The notes below the pieces were generated by a model. It was given only the letters and a program-made list of their open reading frames with translations, was not told the origin of the DNA and did not search any database. A program made the position numbers and the translations under genes. This document shows positions 59,317 through 64,000 of a DNA stretch of 64,000 nucleotides, piece after piece. Every line of letters starts with the position of its first letter. The first letter of the stretch is position 1. Where the stretch lies: assembly GCF_003048375.1 (NCBI RefSeq), contig NZ_CP021643.1, positions 1 through 64,000 on the forward strand, given 5' to 3'. The DNA is from Campylobacter concisus. GTDB taxonomy: Bacteria > Campylobacterota > Campylobacteria > Campylobacterales > Campylobacteraceae.

Positions 59317-61001
59317 AAATTGAGCTAAATGATAAGTTTCCGCCACGGCCATATCAGCAAGAGTGTGTCAATGCTACAAAAAATAACAATATAGGGTTAA
59401 TTCACGCTCCAACTGGCTCTGGCAAAACTAATATTATGGCGTATATTATAAACGAGCTTCAGCTGCGAACGCTGATCATAGTCCCAGCTGTCGATCTAGT
59501 AGAGCAGACAAAAAATAGGTTTGTAGTAATGTTTGGTAGCGATGCCCAAATAGGTGCTATTGATGGTGAAACAAGAAATAAAAAAGCTCAAACACAAAAA
59601 GACATCTTGATATCTACCTGGCAATCACTTAAACGTAAAGATCTACTGGATAACGTAAAAGGTAAGTATGATATGCTGATAATTGATGAATGCCACCACT
59701 CTTCAGCAAGCGTATTGTCTAATATAATCTCAAATTTAAAGCCATACTGCAAAAATCTATATGGAGTAAGTGCCACACCATATAGGAGCCAAGAGAGCGA
59801 TAATGCAAAAATGCTTAGTCTTTTTGGTGGAAAAATTCTGCATCAAGTAAGCGTAGAGGAACTATACGAACAAAATTTTTTAGTTAGACCTCATATTAAT
59901 ATTATAAAAACCTTCAATTATGGACTAAACCAGCTAGCAACTGAAAATTTTATGAAAAATAGTTTGTTAAAAAAAATAAAAGAGAGCAGTAGCTACAACG
60001 ATTTTGTTATAAAGCTAACAGCCCCTATGTATTTTACTATCGATAAATTATTAAGCCAGTCCAAGTATGCTTCTTATCAAATTTTTAAAGATACTCCCAA
60101 TGGAGCTATTAAGCCAATAACTAGCTATGATGTAACAACTATTAGAAATACTTTCGCGAATGCACTCAAAGAGATAGAGGACGAAAATAGCAGAAAAATG
60201 GAGCTGGCCAAACAAATTATGTTGGATTTTAAATTTGGCTCATTGTTTCCATCTTACTTTTCGTCAAAGTCAGAGCGAGATATGTTAAATTATGCAAGAA
60301 GGCTATGTGAGCTTTATGCCAATGACTTTTTGGGTAAAAATCCTGCTTCTTTACCATCTAATTGGGAAAATATAGGCATGAAGGTAGGTTTTTTAAAAAA
60401 ATTTATTGACAATGACTACTCTAGGCAAGTAAGTGTTTTAAATACTACAATGACCGATTTATCAAAAAAGAGCAACGTCAAGGCTTTAGTGCTTACCAAC
60501 ACAATAGAGTTTGCAAAAAAAGCATATAAGATACTCAATAAGAACTTCAAAATGCCTATTTTGTATCTTGATGGTAGCTCTATTGATAAGCAAGATACAT
60601 TTGAGGCAATCAGAAAAGCAAGTAATGACAAAAATTTTATTCTGGTATCTACGACAAGCCTAATTAAAGAGGGTATAGATTTGCCTAGCATAAATTTAGT
60701 CTATTCTCTGTCCCCAGTCTTTAATCCAATAAATTCCATCTACTCTTTAGAGCAATTAATCGGACGTGCAATTAGACCAAGTAACAACAAAGAGAAGAGC
60801 GAAATCATAATTTTTGATGCCTTTACGAGGGACTTTAGTAATAGGCGAGATGAAATTTTAAGTATCATCAGTAACAACTTGCACCCAATATGTATCAATA
60901 CTTATGAGAACGGCAAAGACTATTTAGCAAATTTAAATAATAGAAATTTCATTCAAAATGAAGCAGATCTATTTAATAGCAGGACGATTAAAAATCACTA
61001 A
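59313..61001 (+). CDS. Superfamily 2 DEAD/DEAH helicase
   Basis: This 562-aa protein carries Q-motif-like PPRPYQQEC, motif I IHAPTGSGKTNIMAY (about residues 29-43), Ia LIIVPAVDLVEQTK, motif II LIIDECHHSS (about 122-131), motif III GVSATPYRS (about 151), motif V STTSLIKEGIDLPSINL and motif VI EQLIGRAIRPSNNK (about 479). This is the ERCC3/type I restriction HsdR-like group of duplex translocases. It is coupled by a 4-bp overlap to the RecJ-like gene upstream and separated by 12 bp from the HD gene. A translocase plus nuclease pair is inferred. Confidence 0.85.
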   Translation: MKIELNDKFPPRPYQQECVNATKNNNIGLIHAPTGSGKTNIMAYIINELQLRTLIIVPAVDLVEQTKNRFVVMFGSDAQIGAIDGETRNKKAQTQKDILISTWQSLKRKDLLDNVKGKYDMLIIDECHHSSASVLSNIISNLKPYCKNLYGVSATPYRSQESDNAKMLSLFGGKILHQVSVEELYEQNFLVRPHINIIKTFNYGLNQLATENFMKNSLLKKIKESSSYNDFVIKLTAPMYFTIDKLLSQSKYASYQIFKDTPNGAIKPITSYDVTTIRNTFANALKEIEDENSRKMELAKQIMLDFKFGSLFPSYFSSKSERDMLNYARRLCELYANDFLGKNPASLPSNWENIGMKVGFLKKFIDNDYSRQVSVLNTTMTDLSKKSNVKALVLTNTIEFAKKAYKILNKNFKMPILYLDGSSIDKQDTFEAIRKASNDKNFILVSTTSLIKEGIDLPSINLVYSLSPVFNPINSIYSLEQLIGRAIRPSNNKEKSEIIIFDAFTRDFSNRRDEILSIISNNLHPICINTYENGKDYLANLNNRNFIQNEADLFNSRTIKNH

Positions 61002-61013
61002 AAAGGACATAAA

Positions 61014-63743
61014 ATGTCAGAAAATTTAAAAGAAATTCTTTCTAAAGAAAAAAATCAAGTGATAGGTGAAAAATTTGTAGGCATTAAGATCGTTGAGCAG
61101 AGCATAGAAGACTCCGAAACAATTTATTCATATAATGGCAATAAGGTTGAAAATACTGTGCAAGACCTGGAAGACGTTGCAGACTTATTAGTAAATGCTG
61201 ATGGTGTAGAAAATATGAATGGCAAAAAAATTTATTATGAAGTCGCCGATACACCAGAAGAAACAATTAAAGATGTTAGAAACAAATTTAAAAGCAAGAC
61301 CAGCAACAGCGAAACATATATAAACAGCATTAAAAGCATCATTAACAATGAAGAGCAAAACGATTTTATAAACAAAATTATGTTGCCTAAAATAACAAAG
61401 GCTATTGCGGACACCAATACCACAAAGGCTGAGCTAATTCTTAAAAGCCCATTAATGATAGAGGCTCTTAGTCAAGCTGGATACGCTGGTATTGAAATGG
61501 GAACTTTTGGTGATCAAGAACCATACGCCGTTTTAAAAAAAGAGGATGAAGGCAAAATAACCAATGGTGGAACTATTAAAAATTTTGATGAAATTTACTC
61601 TATGCTACGCCAAGATTGGTTTAATAATAAGAAAATAGCTGGAGATGCGCTTGGATTTGATAAATTAACAGAGCAAATTTCGCAGGATTTAAATAATATC
61701 CTGAAAAGCGACTTTATCTACAATAACGTTTCAACGCTATCTAAAAACCCTTTTGAAAGCCAAGAGAGAAAAGACAATATCTTAGGGCATTTGGCAGCAC
61801 TTAGCTTACTAGATACCACAGAGCAGGATAAACAAAGACTGATTGAGGAGTATCTATCTGATTTACTAGATAGCATAGAAGATCATCAACAAACATTGGA
61901 TAGAGATTACCAACGAAATTTATATGCAAACATTGCCGAGATCGCAAATAAGACAAAAAATACTTTTACTATTGCTAATATTGCTAATAAATTTAAAAAG
62001 CACGCCAAGCTTTTTAGCAAAAGTGATCCATATAGCGTTGATATTGCAAATAAACTCAACTACATTGCAGATGAAATTGTTAAAAATAGAAGCATCAAAG
62101 AAGACGTTTTTGTTGAAATGGATGTAGCACCACTGGTTACGCCAGTTGTTTTTGAGGGGACCAAGATCAAGATAAATGGCAAAATGGTTGATCTAAAAGA
62201 TAACGAAAAATTTGTAAATATGTATCAAAGGCACAACAGCAATGGCACTGTTAAATTTTATGTTTCTACCACAACAGCAGGTTTTTTAAACAATACGCTT
62301 GTTATTGACTATGACCCAGAAAAGCAACAGATCACAAAGGCAAGTAGATATGGCACAGATTTAAAGACCACTATTGCAATGGATAATTACGCCTACAATA
62401 GAGAGAGTAGTTTTGCTATGTTTGGCAAAAAAAGAATAAGAAAGGACTTTTTGGCTGATATGAAAAACAAAACCGCTGCGCTACTTGATAGACACATCCC
62501 GAGAGATTTAGAGCCACTCAAACAAGGGCTAAAGGTTTTTGGGAATTTTACAAAAACATTTGCCACTAGAGTAGCTAATTTAATGATCAACACGACCGTA
62601 GCTGGGGCTAAATTTGCTTATGATGCCTCACAAAAGGCACTAATAGCAATAAACGAAAAACAGCCACAGCTGCAAAATAATATTAATGCTATTGGCGTAA
62701 AAATTAAAGATAGCGCGGAAAGTATGTTTAGTATTTTTAAAGAGAGGGTTTTTAAAGCCTTTATAAAAGAACCAAAAGACGTTACCTCTCTAACGCTAGG
62801 AAAACTCGTTAAAGACTTTGACACTAGCCATTTGTCAAAAGAGGATTTTATCACTAAAGTGTGCGCAAATTTACTAAATTCTAGGGGTTTTCTTGGCAGC
62901 GTTGAGTATTCCACATTACAGCATAGCCTCAACGTAGCAAAAATCACAAATTATTACCTTAAAGACATTAGCATAACAAATGAGCAAAAAAATGAGATTG
63001 TTTTAAAGGCTCTTATGCACGATATGGTTGAGGCGATAGCAGTAGGTGATTTGCCAACCCCACTTAAAGATCAAATGCCAAAAATTAGAGAATTTGAGGA
63101 TAAGATGCTAAAAGGGCTATATGAAAGACTGGGCCTTAAAGAAACCAAATATGACAATATCGTAAAACTAGCAGACAAACAAGAGCGTGCTACTTTTATA
63201 CAGCTTCATTTTACCGAGCAAAATCAAAAAAATCTTGGCAATATGATAGGCGACTATATAACAAAAGTGGCCAGTAAAAATATGAAACTAAACTCAGAGG
63301 AAGCCAAAGCGGGCATGGGTATAATTATTCTTAATGGCTATAAAGAGTTTCTTGATGGAAAAGATATCAAAGAGATCAACCCTGAAACAAGAGAGTTTAT
63401 CAAATTTAATAAGCTAGACAAAAAAGAGGACTACATTTTAAGTTCAAAAGCATATCTTGAAGCAAAGCTAGATATGAACCTTAGCAAAAACCCTTATGAA
63501 ATTTTAGAAGAAGTGAGCAGTGTGGTTAATGAGCTTGGAATTTCCATACCAACAGAGAAATTTATAAAAGCCTTTGATGAAACAAGATTTGCTGAAGTAA
63601 ATTTAGCATTTTTAGACAAAGAGGATAGAAATAACTCCATAATAGCGCAAGCAGAACACCTATTCAAGGATAAGATTGTTGAAAACGATTATGGTGATGA
63701 TCAAGAGATCGAGCAAGGACAATCAAGCAAGATAAAATTCTGA
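61014..63743 (+). CDS. 909-aa protein with a C-terminal HD hydrolase domain
   Basis: This large protein has an unrecognised N-terminal 600 residues and an HD domain at about residues 625-740: TLQHSLNVAKI (first metal His), LMHDMVEAIAVGDLPTPLK (HD pair plus the Glu-Ala-x-x-x-Gly-Asp-(Leu)-Pro motif of YfbR-like nucleotidases and phage hydrolases) and a later conserved Asp. HD enzymes hydrolyse nucleotides, cyclic nucleotides or nucleic acids; the exact substrate is not seen. The C-terminus is acidic. It starts 12 bp after the SF2 helicase stop with AAAAAGGACATAAA. Confidence 0.7.
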   Translation: MSENLKEILSKEKNQVIGEKFVGIKIVEQSIEDSETIYSYNGNKVENTVQDLEDVADLLVNADGVENMNGKKIYYEVADTPEETIKDVRNKFKSKTSNSETYINSIKSIINNEEQNDFINKIMLPKITKAIADTNTTKAELILKSPLMIEALSQAGYAGIEMGTFGDQEPYAVLKKEDEGKITNGGTIKNFDEIYSMLRQDWFNNKKIAGDALGFDKLTEQISQDLNNILKSDFIYNNVSTLSKNPFESQERKDNILGHLAALSLLDTTEQDKQRLIEEYLSDLLDSIEDHQQTLDRDYQRNLYANIAEIANKTKNTFTIANIANKFKKHAKLFSKSDPYSVDIANKLNYIADEIVKNRSIKEDVFVEMDVAPLVTPVVFEGTKIKINGKMVDLKDNEKFVNMYQRHNSNGTVKFYVSTTTAGFLNNTLVIDYDPEKQQITKASRYGTDLKTTIAMDNYAYNRESSFAMFGKKRIRKDFLADMKNKTAALLDRHIPRDLEPLKQGLKVFGNFTKTFATRVANLMINTTVAGAKFAYDASQKALIAINEKQPQLQNNINAIGVKIKDSAESMFSIFKERVFKAFIKEPKDVTSLTLGKLVKDFDTSHLSKEDFITKVCANLLNSRGFLGSVEYSTLQHSLNVAKITNYYLKDISITNEQKNEIVLKALMHDMVEAIAVGDLPTPLKDQMPKIREFEDKMLKGLYERLGLKETKYDNIVKLADKQERATFIQLHFTEQNQKNLGNMIGDYITKVASKNMKLNSEEAKAGMGIIILNGYKEFLDGKDIKEINPETREFIKFNKLDKKEDYILSSKAYLEAKLDMNLSKNPYEILEEVSSVVNELGISIPTEKFIKAFDETRFAEVNLAFLDKEDRNNSIIAQAEHLFKDKIVENDYGDDQEIEQGQSSKIKF

Positions 63744-63755
63744 TGGAGGCAAGAT

Positions 63756-64000
63756 ATGCGATTTAATGCACCAACAAGCAAGCAGATAGAGTATGCAAAG
63801 CAGATAGCAAAAACACTAGATATATCTTTGCCTGATGACGTATATAGATATTATAGTGCAATGAAAAGTTTTTTGGATAAAGCGAATTCAGATGAATATA
63901 AAAAAGCTTTTTTTGAAAAGAAAAAAGACGAGATAAGAAAAAATTTATCCCTTATAGAGTTATTAGAGCTATTGGGCTATGAAGAGGTAAAGGGCAAATC
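63756..64000 (+). CDS. Partial gene, 5' end of a possible primase-related or accessory protein
   Basis: The frame is open from ATG 63756, after GATGGAGGCAAGAT, to the end of the window (81 residues, incomplete). The start, MRFNAPTSKQIEYAKQIAKT, has the helical pattern seen at the N-termini of plasmid primase- and topoisomerase-related proteins, and the KNLSLIELLELLGYEEVKGK segment resembles the lead-in to a CHC2-type zinc finger domain. This is suggestive only; the diagnostic part lies outside the window. Confidence 0.4.
   Translation, partial: MRFNAPTSKQIEYAKQIAKTLDISLPDDVYRYYSAMKSFLDKANSDEYKKAFFEKKKDEIRKNLSLIELLELLGYEEVKGK

Noticed and set aside
1-64000. tRNA, rRNA or tmRNA genes and insertion sequences
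   Set aside because: Reading the non-coding stretches, I saw no cloverleaf-like conserved arms, no rRNA-like sequence and no transposase pattern in any frame.

Overview
The window looks like part of a large, AT-rich plasmid or plasmid-like mobile element of a Campylobacter-type bacterium (Campylobacterota). The evidence is the codon usage, very AT-rich intergenic DNA, an actin-type partition gene, two conjugation ATPases, a CRISPR array with Cas genes, toxin-antitoxin genes, and no tRNA, rRNA or chromosomal housekeeping genes. Genus and element type are inferences; no database search was possible.

Layout. 1-9.8 kb: a string of small, mostly unrecognised genes, many encoding one- to seven-span membrane proteins, with two putative HTH regulators (3225, 7508), a consensus promoter carrying three operator-like repeats at 31-bp spacing (1953-2034) and a gene broken at a poly-A tract (3543). 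9.8-12.1 kb: a ParM-like actin ATPase behind a roughly 90% AT segment, a ParR-like partner, and an unknown gene. 12.1-12.5 kb: non-coding, with a perfect 41-bp direct repeat and two hairpins. 12.5-28.9 kb: one minus-strand block of seven tightly packed genes (helicase-like 2458-aa protein, AAA ATPase, ParB-like protein, and four unknown proteins including one of 1248 aa). 29.1-32.4 kb: a plus-strand pair, UvrD-type helicase plus a DUF1173-like protein with a possible C-terminal nuclease motif.

34.0-43.9 kb appears to be a cargo segment: a tyrosine recombinase, a HicAB toxin-antitoxin pair, broken copies of hicB and of the recombinase 3' end, a CRISPR array of 21 repeat units (two decayed), and a compact type IV CRISPR-Cas locus. 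The locus has Cas7/Csf2, a Cas6-type endoribonuclease, a 477-aa protein that reads as a Cas5/Csf3 fused to a Cas8-like Csf1, and a divergent DinG-family helicase (Csf4) overlapping a HipA kinase gene. There is no cas1, cas2, cas10 or cas3. This locus is the most interesting part of the window: the Csf3-Csf1 fusion, the shared -35 region of the two divergent cas promoters, and the CasDinG-HipA coupling all deserve follow-up.

43.9-53.0 kb: a minus-strand conjugation-related operon with a VirB4-like ATPase, a secreted small protein, a coupling protein (TraD/IcmO type), a membrane protein, a UvrD-type helicase and three unknown proteins. 53.2-64.0 kb: a plus-strand operon with two large unknown proteins, a RecJ-like DHH phosphoesterase, an SF2 helicase, a 909-aa protein with an HD hydrolase domain, and the start of a further gene cut by the window edge. 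Several helicase and nuclease families thus sit beside the transfer machinery, consistent with an element that carries its own DNA processing, transfer, maintenance and anti-competitor functions.
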